DNA from: Ochromonadaceae sp. CCMP2298
Taxonomy: Eukaryota; Sar; Synurophyceae; Ochromonadales; Ochromonadaceae
Assembly: GCA_026770595.1 (NCBI GenBank)
Contig: MU633836.1
Location: 1-22,020 of the forward strand
Length of the DNA: 22,020 nt
Direction: 5' to 3'
Shown: positions 8,047-18,600 of the stretch, in pieces
Layout of the letters: every line of letters begins with the position of its first letter
Numbering within the stretch: the stretch's first letter is position 1
The notes under the pieces: generated by a model
Databases searched by the model: none
Told to the model about the DNA's origin: nothing
The model's input: the letters and a program-made list of their open reading frames with translations, nothing else
Made by a program: the position numbers and the translations under genes

Positions 8047-11000
8047 TCACATCCCCGCGTTTTCCCGCAGCGCTTCGTGCAGCTGCCTGCGGAATATCTT
8101 GAATGCGAATATGGACCAGAAGATGAGGCACAGCAGCATGAAGAGCAGCACGTCCTCCCTCATCAGAGACATCTCCTGCTGGTGCAGGCCGCGCATGAAC
8201 TGCTGGTGCTGCGGGCTGAGCTGCTTCTTGCCCGAGATGAGGTAGTAGACGAGGCGGTAGCAGGCGTCGAACAGCTTCTCGTACATGTCCTCCAGGTGCG
8301 CAGGCAGCTCCAGCAGCCACTGCTTCACGCTGCTGGCGGAGGGATACGTCGGCTTGGCAGTGTCCCGTGGCGCAGCGTTAGCGTTGTCGTTAGCGTTGTC
8401 GTTGGCATTGTCGAAGGCGGCGGTAAATCCGGCCTCTGGCGCGTCCCCATGCATCTGCATCTTCATGTGCATCTGCAGGTGCTCCAGGATCTGCAGCGGC
8501 GCAGTCACCACTGCTGCGACCTGGCGAATGGGCGCCAGCACGTGTTCCTGGGCCAGCAGTACGCACTGGTCCACGTGGTGCCGCAGCTGCCCCTCCAGCC
8601 TCTGCAGGCCGCTCAGCACCTGCCAGAGCGTCACTGGCTGGAAGTGGGGCCGGCTCAGCTGCTGCAGAGAGGCGGGCAGCACAGGCAGGTGGATGGAGGA
8701 GGCCAGCAGCCGGGAGGTGGCGTCTGCTCCGAACCAGTGGTGGAGAGCCTTGTGCCCCTAAGACGCGGCGGGAGGCGGGTGGCGGATGTCGAAGGGGGGG
8801 GCGAGGAGATGGAAATAGGGGATGAGGGTTGAGGGGTGAGGATGAGGGTGAGGATGAGGGATGGAAGATGGAAGATGAGGGGCAGCGCAGCATCAAATTT
8901 TAAAGCGAATCTATGCGACCCTCCTGGTGGCATGCAATTCGTTCTATTTCAATTCGTTCTCACCTCCAGGAGCAGCAGCGCGATGTCTCTAGGCGCCTTG
9001 GCCTTGTGGTCTGCGTCCGCTGCCTGGTCGTAGTACCGCTTGGCCAGGTGGAAGTCCTGAGTCACGCCGTCACCAGCCTGGGGACAGGGGAGAGGGGAAA
9101 GGGGAGAGGGGAGAGGGAAGGGGTGGGTGAATCAGGCCACAGGGGAACAGGGGAACAGGGGTATAATAGTGATATAGGGGTACAGGGGTGGAGCAGCAGA
9201 TTTAGCAAATGGAGAACGACAGCATCCCTCGCACGCGCACTGCACCCACACCCTACACCTCTACACCCATCCTACGCCCATCCTACCTGGTATATGATGC
9301 CTAGGTTGAATATGGCCCGAGTGTGTCTGAGGTCCGCTGCCTTCTGGTAGAAGTCTGCTGCCTGCCTCTTGGCCTCCCGCTGCAGCAGCCCCGCCCTCCC
9401 GTAGTAGTAGAAGTCCCCCAACTGCACGAAGGCCTCCGCGTTGCCCTGTGCGGCAGAGAGGTCGAAGAGGGTCAGCGCCCTGGCCTCAAATTCCACCTTG
9501 CGCCTGTCTGCCTCAGAGACACCACTGTCTACACTGCCCCCCCCCTTATGCGCCCCCCCCAACTCCGGCGGTGCGAGGACGGCAGGCTGGTATCGGGACA
9601 GGAACTCTCGCCAGTCTGCGGCGCCCAGGTAGGCGAGGCTGCTCGTCTCAGAGGCAGAGACAGCAGACGCAGTGGCAGACGCAGAGGCAGGTTGGGCCGC
9701 CTTGGCGCCTGTGGCTCCTGCTCCCGCCTCCACCTCCACCTCCTCTGCCCTTTTCTCCAGGTCCGCTAATAGTTTGCGCAGGTCTGCTGTCCCCCCCTCG
9801 TCACTGCTGCTCTGCCGGTTCTGCCGCTCCAGGGGGTCCAGGAAAAACGCGCTCTCAGAAAAGGGGCTCAGGCTGAAGCCCCCCCTGGCCCCCATCTCGC
9901 TCATCTTCGTCAGCACGTAGGCGGCGTTGTACTGAGCAGACTCCACCCCCACGGCCGCCAGTTGTGCGAACGCATGCAGCGCTGCCATGCGCCGACCCTC
10001 TGCGTAGTGCGTGTGCGCCCGCGTCAGCGCCGCCATCCAGTCGCCCCGCTCTGCCACGTTCTTGAGCACGTGCACTGCCTGCTGGCAGCTCTGCTGACCC
10101 CCCAGGCCGCGCTTGTACATGTGCGCCAGTCTGTGCTGCGCGAGCACGTTGCCCATCTGCGCAGACTGCGTGTAGAACCTGAGAGCGGCTGAAGGGTCGA
10201 TGGATTTCTCCTGCAGGGCCAGGCCTATGGCAGCTACCTCGCTCTGAGCGCTCTCCTGCACCCTGCGCCCACTGTCACCACTGCTGCTGCTGCTAGCCCC
10301 GGAGCCGGATGCTTTCTTGTCTGAGTGCGCATGCCACGTAACGTCCGCTGCCCTCAGCCCCATGCATATCTCGCCCAGGTAGTAGCCCGCATCCACGTGC
10401 GTGCCTGTCAGAGAGAAAAGTGTTAGGCATAATGTGGGTCGATGCGTATAGTGTCAATTAGTCCGAGCAAGAGCACACGCTTACCTAGCGCCTTCTGCAG
10501 CAGCTCGACTGCCTTGGTGATGTTGCGGGGCAGGCCTATGCCGTGGAAGTACGCCAGCCCCATGCCCACCACCCCGTTCACGTCCCCCTTCTGCGAGGAG
10601 AAGCGCAGCAGCTTTATGATGCGCACGGTGACAAGCTCTGCGTTGGCTCTCTCCATCATCGCGTTGTGGGGGCTGAACCCGAACCCTCTGCCCAGCTGGT
10701 TGGCATCCACTTTGGGGGCTACCTGGCTCTGCTCGGGGTCGTCCACCTGCGGGTTGGAGGCCGATCGGATGTACTGCTTCAGCAGCGTCAAGCCCAGCAG
10801 CCCGCTGCCCGCTGGGTGGTGGTTGTCTGCGGCCAGGTTGAGGTAGTGCAGGGCTCTGGTCTCGTTCCGAGGGGTCATCCGAGTGCCCAGCAGCAGCATG
10901 TTTCCCAGAGTGAGCGCCGCCATCGTGTCCCCCTGCTCAGCCAGGTGTGAGTAGTAATCAGCCAGCTCCTGGTGCCCGTCGCGTTTCAGCCACTTCTTGG

Positions 11001-11718
11001 TAGGGTCGTTGGCTTCCGAGAGACGCAGCAGGTCTGGCTGAGGGGCCCCTCCGCGTTTCTGGATGGCCTCTGCTGCGTGGTTGGCCGCCACCTCGTAGAA
11101 GGGCAGCGCGGCCTCGCAGGACTGCGTCACGCCGATGCCCTGCATGTAGCGGTAGCCCATGCCCATGTTGGCCAGAGGGTGTCCGGAGAGCGCAGCCATG
11201 TACTCCAGAAACAGAGCGCGCCCGCTGTTCATTGGCGCCAGGTCTCGAGCTGCGACCCCGGTCCCGTAAATGACCGAGAGTTTATGCTGCGCGTGCATGT
11301 CACCCCCGTCCGCAGCCCGCATCAGCAGCGATAGGTACGAGTAGCGGCTGGAGAGCGTCACATCAACCTCCAGCAGCTCGGCCAGCTCCAGCTCCGCCAG
11401 GTGCAGCAGCTGCGTCTCTGGCTTCCTGTCGATGAGAAACTCGTAGAAGCGAGCTGCCCGCACCGGACTACGAGGCACGTTTTTGCCCCCATCCCTGTAA
11501 TCCCGAGCTATGTCAAGCAGAGCGTCGCTCTCGTGGTGCTCCGCCTGGGCGCTCGTCGATGGGGCCGCCAGCAGCAGTAACAGCAGAGCGAGCCCGGCAG
11601 TGCCCAGCGCTGTTAAAGACCAGTGATTTCGAATCGTTAAATCAAGGAACAGAGACGCAAACGGGATCAAGCAATCGAAGTTGTGGGTATCCTTACCGAT
11701 CGAGAGGAGGGTCCGCAT
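8047..11718 (-). CDS. SEL1L: SEL1L/HRD3 ER-associated degradation scaffold
   Basis: The product is the luminal adaptor of the HRD1 ubiquitin ligase: it receives misfolded ER glycoproteins for retrotranslocation. Five exons (11718-11697, 11609-10485, 10404-9287, 9077-8964, 8757-8047) give 1029 residues; human SEL1L is 794. The first exon is only 22 nt, and splicing it creates a classical signal peptide (MRTLLSIALGTAGLALLLLLL, cleaved near AAPSTSA). Sel1-like repeats fill most of the protein, including LAEQGDTMAALTLGNML, ALHYLNLAADNHHPAG, QSCQQAVHVLKNVAERGDW, YYYGRAGLLQREAKRQAADFYQKAA and the last luminal repeat on exon 4 (GVTQDFHLAKRYYDQAA). A membrane span (about 997-1014, LLFMLLCLIFWSIFAFKIF) ends the luminal part, with a short cytosolic tail. 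The extra length comes from Ser/Ala-rich inserts in exon 3 and a long segment before the span. It is divergent from DCC1. Confidence 0.95.
8377..8412. repeat. Three 12-bp units in SEL1L exon 5
   Basis: The unit gttagcgttgtc occurs twice and is followed by gttggcattgtc. On the coding (minus) strand it encodes an Asp-Asn-Ala-Asn repeat in the linker before the C-terminal part of SEL1L. Confidence 0.8.
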
Positions 11719-12012
11719 GATCCAGCTCGTAAACAAATTGGGCGGTCTCCAACTGAGAGCGTTCCTGTGCGAGAGGCGGGGCAGCGAGGCAGCAGATCGA
11801 CACACCGCAGATCCTTACACCAGCACTGACTGACTGCAACCTCGGCGCGCGCAGAACAAGGAACAAGAGGGCAAGAGGGTGGGACACAAGGGCATCTGCA
11901 AAAATCGGGGGCTGTGGTGCAAACCCTGGATTTTAGTCTAGGGTTTTTACGCGTCCACGATTTTTAGGGGCACTTGCTTCAAATTTAAAGTGGAAATCTA
12001 CGAGGTGATCTG
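11719..12012. promoter_or_regulatory. Divergent promoter region of SEL1L and DCC1
   Basis: Two nested inverted repeats lie here: AAAAATCG (11900-11907) pairs with CGATTTTT (11958-11965), and inside it AAACCCT (11921-11927) pairs with AGGGTTT (11940-11946). ACGCGT, the MCB core that drives S-phase genes in yeasts, is at 11949-11954, and an AT-rich aaatttaaag sits at 11981-11990, about 25 nt before the first ATG of DCC1. A role for any of these is inference. Confidence 0.45.
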
Positions 12013-13717
12013 ATGCTGATCAACGATCCTGGAGATGCATTTACAAGCCGGTATCAGGCAGAGTGTTGTACGATGGAGCCCGAGTCCGATGTGAAGCGGC
12101 AAAGGCTGGCGTGCAAGCAATTGCATGGCGAGCCGAACGCTTCGAACAGCGTCTCCTTTTCATCCCTGTATCCGCGCGATTTCAAGTTGATCGAGATCCC
12201 GCCCGACCTTTTGAAAGCGATAGAAGCAGGCGAAGATCTCCGAGTAGTGGGTGACCACGCTTTGGAGGCGAGACTCTGCTCCGAGTCGAAGACGTACACG
12301 ATGAAGCGAGTGGAGACCTCCAACAGCGTCTTCTTCGTGCCGCCCTCCTCGTCGCAGCGCTACTCAATAGAATCAGTCTGCAGCGACTACTACGAGCTGA
12401 AGCCTGCCGGTGGGTGCCATGAGCGGGTGAATGAGCTGCTGCAGGCCAGCGTCTACCCGTCTGGGGCTGAGACTGGGACTGGCGACGCCGCCCAGCCGCT
12501 GCCCACCCTGTACTCCTTCAGCGAGTTGGAGCAGCTCGTGCCCGCAAGCGTGTCGGAGATTCGGTCTTCCGTGGCCTCCCTAGGCGCAGTGGAGGTGGAC
12601 GGCAAGCTCAGGACCATGGCAGAGGAGGCCGTGAGGGAGGTGGGCAAGGCGCTGCTGGAGACAGTCGTGGCTCTAGACTGGGGGGGCGCGGCTCAGACCA
12701 TGGGCACTGGACCGGGAACTCCGGGAACTGGGACTATCTGCAAAACCCTGGCCCAGTACATCGAGGTGCTCCCTGATGCGGACGTGCACGTGCTCAGGTT
12801 CGTGCTGGCCAGGAACAGCGCGTCTGCCTCTGCCGGGGGGGCTGGGGGCTCTGCTGACGCTGCAGATGCAGAGGCGCTCCTGGCCCTCCCCCTGGTCCTG
12901 TGCATGGAAAAGCTCAAGGCGGCCTGCGCGCACATCATATTCCAAGAGAGGGGGCAGGTGAGACTCCTTGCACGTTATGTTGACGACTGCACCTGCGCAG
13001 TGGCTCCTACCTGATGCTGCTTGATGCTGCTAGATGGGGCGATGTGTTCGATTGCCACTGACTCTTCCCATGTTCCTGTCTGTGCCTCCACCTCTGCCTC
13101 CACAGAGACTCTCCTCCTCAGATTTCTTGCAGGAGTGGAGCTTGCGCGCCCCGGGCCTGCAGATCCGCAGCGATGGGGGGGTGGCCCCCAGTGACCTCGC
13201 CCTGCTACACGGAATAGCCGTGCAAGTGAGGTCCAGTGGCGGCGGCATCAACGAGCAGGAGCAGGGCGGAGAAGAGGGGGGGCTGGATAAAGAGGTAGTG
13301 TTCGAGGAGATGTTCGCATACCTGCCTGCAGAGAGCCTGCCTAGAGACGCCAAGGTGAGCAGGCTGCGCTGAGTGCTGAGTGCTGAGTGCTGAGTGCTGA
13401 GTGCTGAGTGCTGAGTGCTGAGTGCTGAGTGCCGAGTGGTGCGGGGAAGGCGCCAGCCATCAATTAACGCCAACTAACGATCATTTCCCTCTCTGCTTCT
13501 GCTGCCGGTACGACCCCCCCCCCCTCCCGTCCTACAGGACCGGCTGCGCTCCCTCTTCTCCCTGCGCGATGGCTACTCCCTGGCCGAGCTGCAGCCGTAC
13601 CTCGCACACCTGGACCCCTCCACCCCCCTCGGTAGCAGCGTCAAGGAGCTACTCAGTGCGCACTGCCGCGTGGAGGCAGGGGAGGGGGGTGAGGAGCCGC
13701 TCTACTACGCCAAGTAG
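12013..13717 (+). CDS. DSCC1: Sister chromatid cohesion protein DCC1
   Basis: DCC1 joins CTF18 and CTF8 in the alternative clamp loader CTF18-RFC, which loads PCNA and supports cohesion and leading-strand replication. Three exons (12013-12957, 13106-13354, 13538-13717) give 457 residues; human DSCC1 is 393. The N-terminal half has the family signature LCSESKTYTMKRVETSNSVF, then YYELKP. Then comes the winged-helix-like stretch LYSFSELEQLVPASVSEIRSSVASLGAVEVDGK. The C-terminal end RLRSLFSLRDGYSLAELQPYL matches the conserved DCC1 tail. Gly/Thr- and Ala/Ser/Gly-rich inserts lie in exon 1. ATG 12073 (MEPESDVKRQR) is an alternative start, since the first 20 residues look less conserved and more AT-rich. 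Introns are phase 0; the second holds a 7-bp minisatellite. Confidence 0.92.
13369..13438. repeat. 7-bp minisatellite in DCC1 intron 2
   Basis: Nine perfect copies of ctgagtg (13369-13431) are followed by one variant, ccgagtg (13432-13438). It starts 14 nt after the donor site of the 183-nt intron (13355-13537). Confidence 0.95.
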
Positions 13718-13848
13718 CTGCGTCCAAGTAGCGTATTCATGCACAGCATTCCGTCAAGACAACTTTTTCCTTTCCGTAATTGCTGCTTAAGTACAGGTTG
13801 TGGATTATGGAGCATAATATATTCGTACTTAAACCCCAGCGCATGCAC

Positions 13849-15233
13849 TCACAGCAGCTCTCCGCGGCTCCGGGGTTCTTCCTGCCCTGCCGCAACCAGT
13901 GGCAGTGTGTTTAGCATCGCCTCGCAGTCGACGCGCGCGTTGAGGCCGTCCCTGAGCAGCTTGTTCGCGAAGACACCCTGCTTGCCCGCAATGGCGCCCA
14001 GCACTGAGCCCACGGCTATGCTGCGGCTCGCGTTGTCGCCTCCCACCATCGCGTTGGCCTTGACGCCCCTCTCGAAAGCCTCTGCGGGCGATTCGCACTG
14101 CGCGTAGTAGCGCAGGATGATGTAGATGGAGCTGGGCATCGTGCCCTCAGTGGGACTCGCCTGGGGGGGGGGGGAATAGTAATAATTACATGAGCTTAGG
14201 CACTATGCTTCACCTCCTCTAAGTCCCCTGCCCCATCAGTATCCGTATCGATTCTTACCTTTCCGACCTTGATGGGCTCCGTCCTCCCCACATCCCACAG
14301 CCTCGCCATCGAGGTCATCGCCAGGTCATCAGCGAACTCCTCTTTGCCCAGCGGCTGCGTCTCGTCCCGCACCTCCTGGAACTTTGCGATTCCCTTCTCC
14401 ACCTGCTCGGCTGCGAACCGCCCCCCACTGCCGCGCATGTCGGCCGCAACAGCACGCATCACTGCCACTAGCTCCGGCAGAGAGGGGGAGGGCAGCTGCA
14501 GGTCGCGGTGCACTAAGCGGAAAACTAGCCTGGCGAAGTACTCGTTCCCAGCGTGCGCTAGCGGCTCTGCGTGCGTGAACATGAGCGCCCGGGCTGCCTG
14601 CACGAGCGCCTCCTCCGTTGAGTACACGCCCAGGGCCGGCAGGAAGCGCAGCCCCATCGCATTGGAGCCGCCGCCCAGACCCTGGCCCAGCCTGGCTGCC
14701 TCCTGCGCCTCCAGCTGGGCTAGCTGCACCCCCGGGTGGCTCCTCAGGTACTGACCCACCTTCTCCAGCGCCTGCTTCGTCTGCGTGCATACCCAGGCCC
14801 CCCATTTCCCACTAGTGAAACGCTCCACCCACACAGAGAGCAGCCGGCCCCAGTTCACAGGGGCGTCGAGCCTGCGCACCTCCGGATCTCCGCTGCTGAA
14901 GTACTCCAGCATCAACAAATTATACTGACCGTAGTCCGTCTGGTCGCCTTTTCCCTGCCCGGGGTGGTACTGCCGTCTCCCCCACCCCACACCGTGGGTG
15001 GTTCCACCCATCTTCTCCCCAGGAGCCAGATAGCCCTCCTTGAAATCCGTGTCGCCCCCGTAGGCTTGCTTGATCAGGACAGCATCGTACTCGTAGTGTG
15101 ATCCGAGGCATAGTGCATCTCCCACGAGAGCACCAAATATCGCCCCTCCGATGCGATCGTGCACGCTCTGGCACTGCGCGACTTTGGCCAGCAATCCGAG
15201 GTGCAGCACGGTGGGCAAGAGAGACCTCATCAT
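13849..15233 (-). CDS. Secretory ADP-ribosylglycohydrolase-like protein
   Basis: Two exons, 15233-14259 and 14160-13849, give 428 residues; the intron is GT-AG, phase 0. A signal peptide (about 1-22, MMRSLLPTVLHLGLLAKVAQ) sends it to the secretory pathway. The body belongs to the ADP-ribosylglycohydrolase/DraG superfamily: GAIFGALVGDALCLGSHYEYD (30-50), GDQTDYGQ (96-103) and GGDNASRSIAVGSVLGAIAG (365-384). In active ARH/DraG enzymes the two metal-binding motifs are of the type TDDT and GGDTDT. Here they read T-D-Y-G (residues 99-102) and G-G-D-N-A-S (D367), so the second Asp of each is missing. The HYEYD motif is, from memory, typical of the J1-crystallin/SelJ-like branch, some of whose members are not ADP-ribosyl hydrolases. 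The substrate is therefore unknown and hydrolase activity is doubtful. It is divergent from the GT41 gene (426 nt, with a perfect hairpin between). Confidence 0.87.
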
Positions 15234-15659
15234 TCCACGCTGGTGGCCGCAGCGTTATGTGAATGAAAGTTTAGGAAAGGAGGACAGATGCAGAACGAGC
15301 AGCAGAACGGAAGCCATCAAAAGGGCGGAAGCGAGAGTTCGTCAGCGGACAACAAGAATTCGAAGAGTCGAATATTTGAATATTCAAAAGAATATTCAAA
15401 TATTCGACTCTTCGAATTCTTGTTGTCGACACCCACATTATTCCTCTCTCCCCTCTATGGTTGGCCACACATGGAGATCTTTATCCTTGGCACTTGCATT
15501 GCGGCGTCCTGCTGACCTTACGCATCTCGTTCTGCCAGCAGCGCGCAACAGCAAGGGCCGTTTGAGTGGCAGGTGGCGATATCCTGATCAGAATTCGATC
15601 CTGTCTCTGTCCACCCTGCTCGTCCGATCCTAGCAGCGCCCGGAGAGCAGAGAGCAGCA
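15234..15659. promoter_or_regulatory. Divergent promoter region of the ARH-like and GT41 genes
   Basis: This 426-nt region lies between opposing start codons and should drive both genes. Its one conspicuous element is the perfect hairpin at 15348-15427. No other gene is recognisable; ORFs crossing the hairpin simply translate both arms. Confidence 0.5.
15348..15427. repeat. Perfect inverted repeat: 38-bp arms, AAAA loop
   Basis: Arm 15348-15385 and arm 15390-15427 are exact reverse complements without a mismatch, with aaaa between them. The arms are AT-rich near the loop (gaatatttgaatattc-like) and contain GAATTC and TTCGAA. Pairing stops at the base outside each arm (g at 15347 against g at 15428). 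No flanking direct repeat of useful length is seen, so a transposon origin is not shown. Confidence 0.97.
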
Positions 15660-18600
15660 ATGTGGTTCACCGGTAGGGCATTTCCCGTCGCGATCTTGGT
15701 CCTGCTCTTGACATGTCTGCCACTCATGCTTGGCCAGTCTGGCGACACGGTGAGCCAGTTCCGCTCGAGCTACAACGACGCAGTGGAGCTCATCGGCAGG
15801 CAAGACTTCAGGGGCAGCGTAGAGAGACTGCTTGTCTGCTACCAGCTGCAGCCGCAACACGTAGACACCATTCAGCTGCTGGGCGTGCTGTCGTTGAAGT
15901 TGGGCCAGGTGCAAGATGCCCAGCACTACCTGAGCTCGGCGTATACGTTGAACGGCCTGCGAGACCTGGGCATCGTGGCCAACTACATCGAGGCGCTGCG
16001 CAGCGGAGGACGGCTCCAAGACGCACTTACTGTGGGCTACGACGCCCTCTCTCAACTGTCCGTCCTTGCCTCTAGCCCCTTCAAGGACCTGGTCAGCGTG
16101 CTGTTCAACCTGGGAATAGTGGAGAGGAATTTGGGGAACACTACTGCCGCCATTGCGCTGATGCGGAGGGCAGTGACTGAAGACCCCCGGCAGGAGAACG
16201 CCTGGCTGCTGGGCGCCGAGCTGCTGGTAGAGCAGTCACCACGTGAAGGGGGTTTATTTCTGCTGGAGGCTGTGGCGTTTCATCCGCAGAGCCACTCGCT
16301 GCACTTCCTGCTGGGCACGGCCTACCAGCACCAGCACCGCCTAGACGAGGTAACCGAAACAGAGCAGAAATAGATTGAGTCAGAGAAAACAAAAGAGAAT
16401 ATGGGGATAATGTTACGATTGTATATGGTCTATTTGTTTACTATTACTGATATTAACTCTAATCATTTTTTCCAGGCGCTGCTCAGCTACGCGCAGACGG
16501 AGAGGCTAAGTCCCGAATTCCACGCAGTCAAGGGCAACATCGCCTCCACGCTGCAGTCGCTGGGGCGCGTGCAGGAGGCGGCGAGGTACTACGAGCAGGC
16601 GCTGGCTCACGCCTCTGAGGGGGGTGCGTCTGACAGGGGCAGGGCGGGTCTGTTCAACAATTACGGGGCGCTGCTGGGCATCATGGGCAGACACGAGGAG
16701 GAGGCACAGTGGCTGCAAAGGGCGCTGGACATAGAGCCGGACATGGAGCCGGCGCTGCTGAATCTAGGGGGCCTGCACCAGGACGACGGGGACATCCCCC
16801 TGGCAGTGAGCTACCTGCAGAGGGCCCTGGCACAGAGTAAAGCCAAGCCCCTGCTGCGCCTGCGCCTGGCCCTGATGCTCTCCCCCGTGGCTGAGTCCTG
16901 GGAGGGCATGCTGCAGGAGCGACTCCGCTGCACCAGAGAGCTGCAGCTGATGGCCAGCGAGCCCTCCAACGCCACCGAGAAGTATGCTCTGGACACGTCG
17001 CTGGACCGGATCCACTTCTACGTGGCCTACCACGGGCTGAACGACCGCAGCTTCCAGGAGCTTGTGATGTCCCTCTACTACCGGTACCTCACCATCGACT
17101 ACATCAAACCCGCCTTCTTGGAGCCGACCTTTCCCTCCCTCTCGATGATGCAAGACTCGTTCCGTGCAGAGGGCCTGCCCAGCCCCGGGGCAGGAGTAGG
17201 AGTGGGGGTAGGAGCAGGGGCAGGCTCGCCCCCCTCGGAATCGCGCAAGGTGAAGATCGGCTTCATGTCGAAGTTCTTCGGCCTGTTCGAGCCGCACGGG
17301 ATGCTGCTGGACGGCGTGATGAAGCACCTGCCGAGGTCGCAGTTCACCGTGTACACCCTGCCCGTGGCTAGGTCAGAAAACAAGCCGCTGTCTCCCTCCG
17401 TGGCCGAGGCGTCCGACCACCTGGTGGTGATTTCCCTCACCTACAGCCACGCGCTGGAGACGCTCTCTGCCCTGGGCCTGGACGTGCTGGTGATCGCAGA
17501 CACCATGAGCGAGCCCATGACGCACTTCCTGGCACACGCACGCGTCGCACCCATACAGGTACGCACTCGCCCCCCCTACTCCCCTCCCTGTACTGTACTG
17601 ACCCCCCACATCTGTGCTGCCTACTGTACGTACTCCTGTCTGCAGATGGCCTTCTGGGGCAACCCCCTCACCTCTGGGTCCAGGCAGGTGGACTACTTCG
17701 TCTCCTCGGACTTCATGGAGCACCCATTCCGCACCCGCATGCCGCTCACTGACGAGCCATACACGGAGCAGGTGGTGCTGCTGGAGGGGCAGGGCATCTG
17801 GTACAGCAGGCCTTCGGTGCTCGCAGACCTGGTCAAGGTGAAGATGGACAAGCTGGTGGCGGCCCCCAAGAACTATTCCCGCGCCTCCTTTGGCCTGCAG
17901 GAGGACTGGTTTGTGTACGTACTGCCGCAGAGCGTGTTCAAGATCCACCCCCTGTACGACCTGGTGCTCAGGGACATTCTGCACAGGGTGCCTAGGGGAC
18001 ACTTGGCGGTGACGGGCGGACGGCGGCCTCGCTGGACGCGCCTCTACTACGCTCGGCTGCAGGCTGCCCTGGGCCCGCTCTCCTCTCGTCTGCACATGCT
18101 GGACAGAGTGTCCTCCGAGCAGTTCACTAGCCTGCTGAAGATCGCAGATGTCGTGCTGCACCCCTTCCCCTTCGACGGCTCCAAGACCTCTGCAGACGCT
18201 TTGTACGCAGGCAGGCCCATGGTGACTCTGCCCACTGAGTACCTGCGGGGCAGGATGGGCGCCTCCTTCCTGCGGACTATGAACCTGCCCCAGCTGGCGG
18301 CCAGGAGCAGATCTGAGTACGTGGACATCGCTGCGCGGCTGTGCCTGGAGCCCGCCTTCCACCAGCAGATGGTGGCTGCCATCACGCACCCCCTGGACGG
18401 CGTCGACCTCATTTGGGAGGACATGTCGACCCCCTACAGATGGTACCAGTTCCTGAGCGCGGCTGCAGGGCTGCCCACGCACCCGCTCAGCGACTTCCTG
18501 CTGCAGACGGGGCGGGACGTGCAAAAGGACATGGAGCGGACTCGCAGGCGGGAGCACAACGGGCGCTTGTTCGATGAGCAGTGGGGCCGGGGCGAGTGGC

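Noticed and set aside
8029-8832. 267-codon plus-strand ORF opposite SEL1L exon 5
   Set aside because: It is low-complexity (Leu/Gln/His-rich) and lies opposite a well-supported exon; it is a shadow.
13045-13062. tRNA-like B box (gtgttcgattgccact) in DCC1 intron 1
   Set aside because: It does not fit the GGTTCGANNCC pattern well and no matching acceptor stem or A box is visible at the right distance.
15271-15633. ORFs on both strands across the hairpin region
   Set aside because: Their shared peptide stretches are only the two arms of the inverted repeat read in both directions; there is no protein family match.
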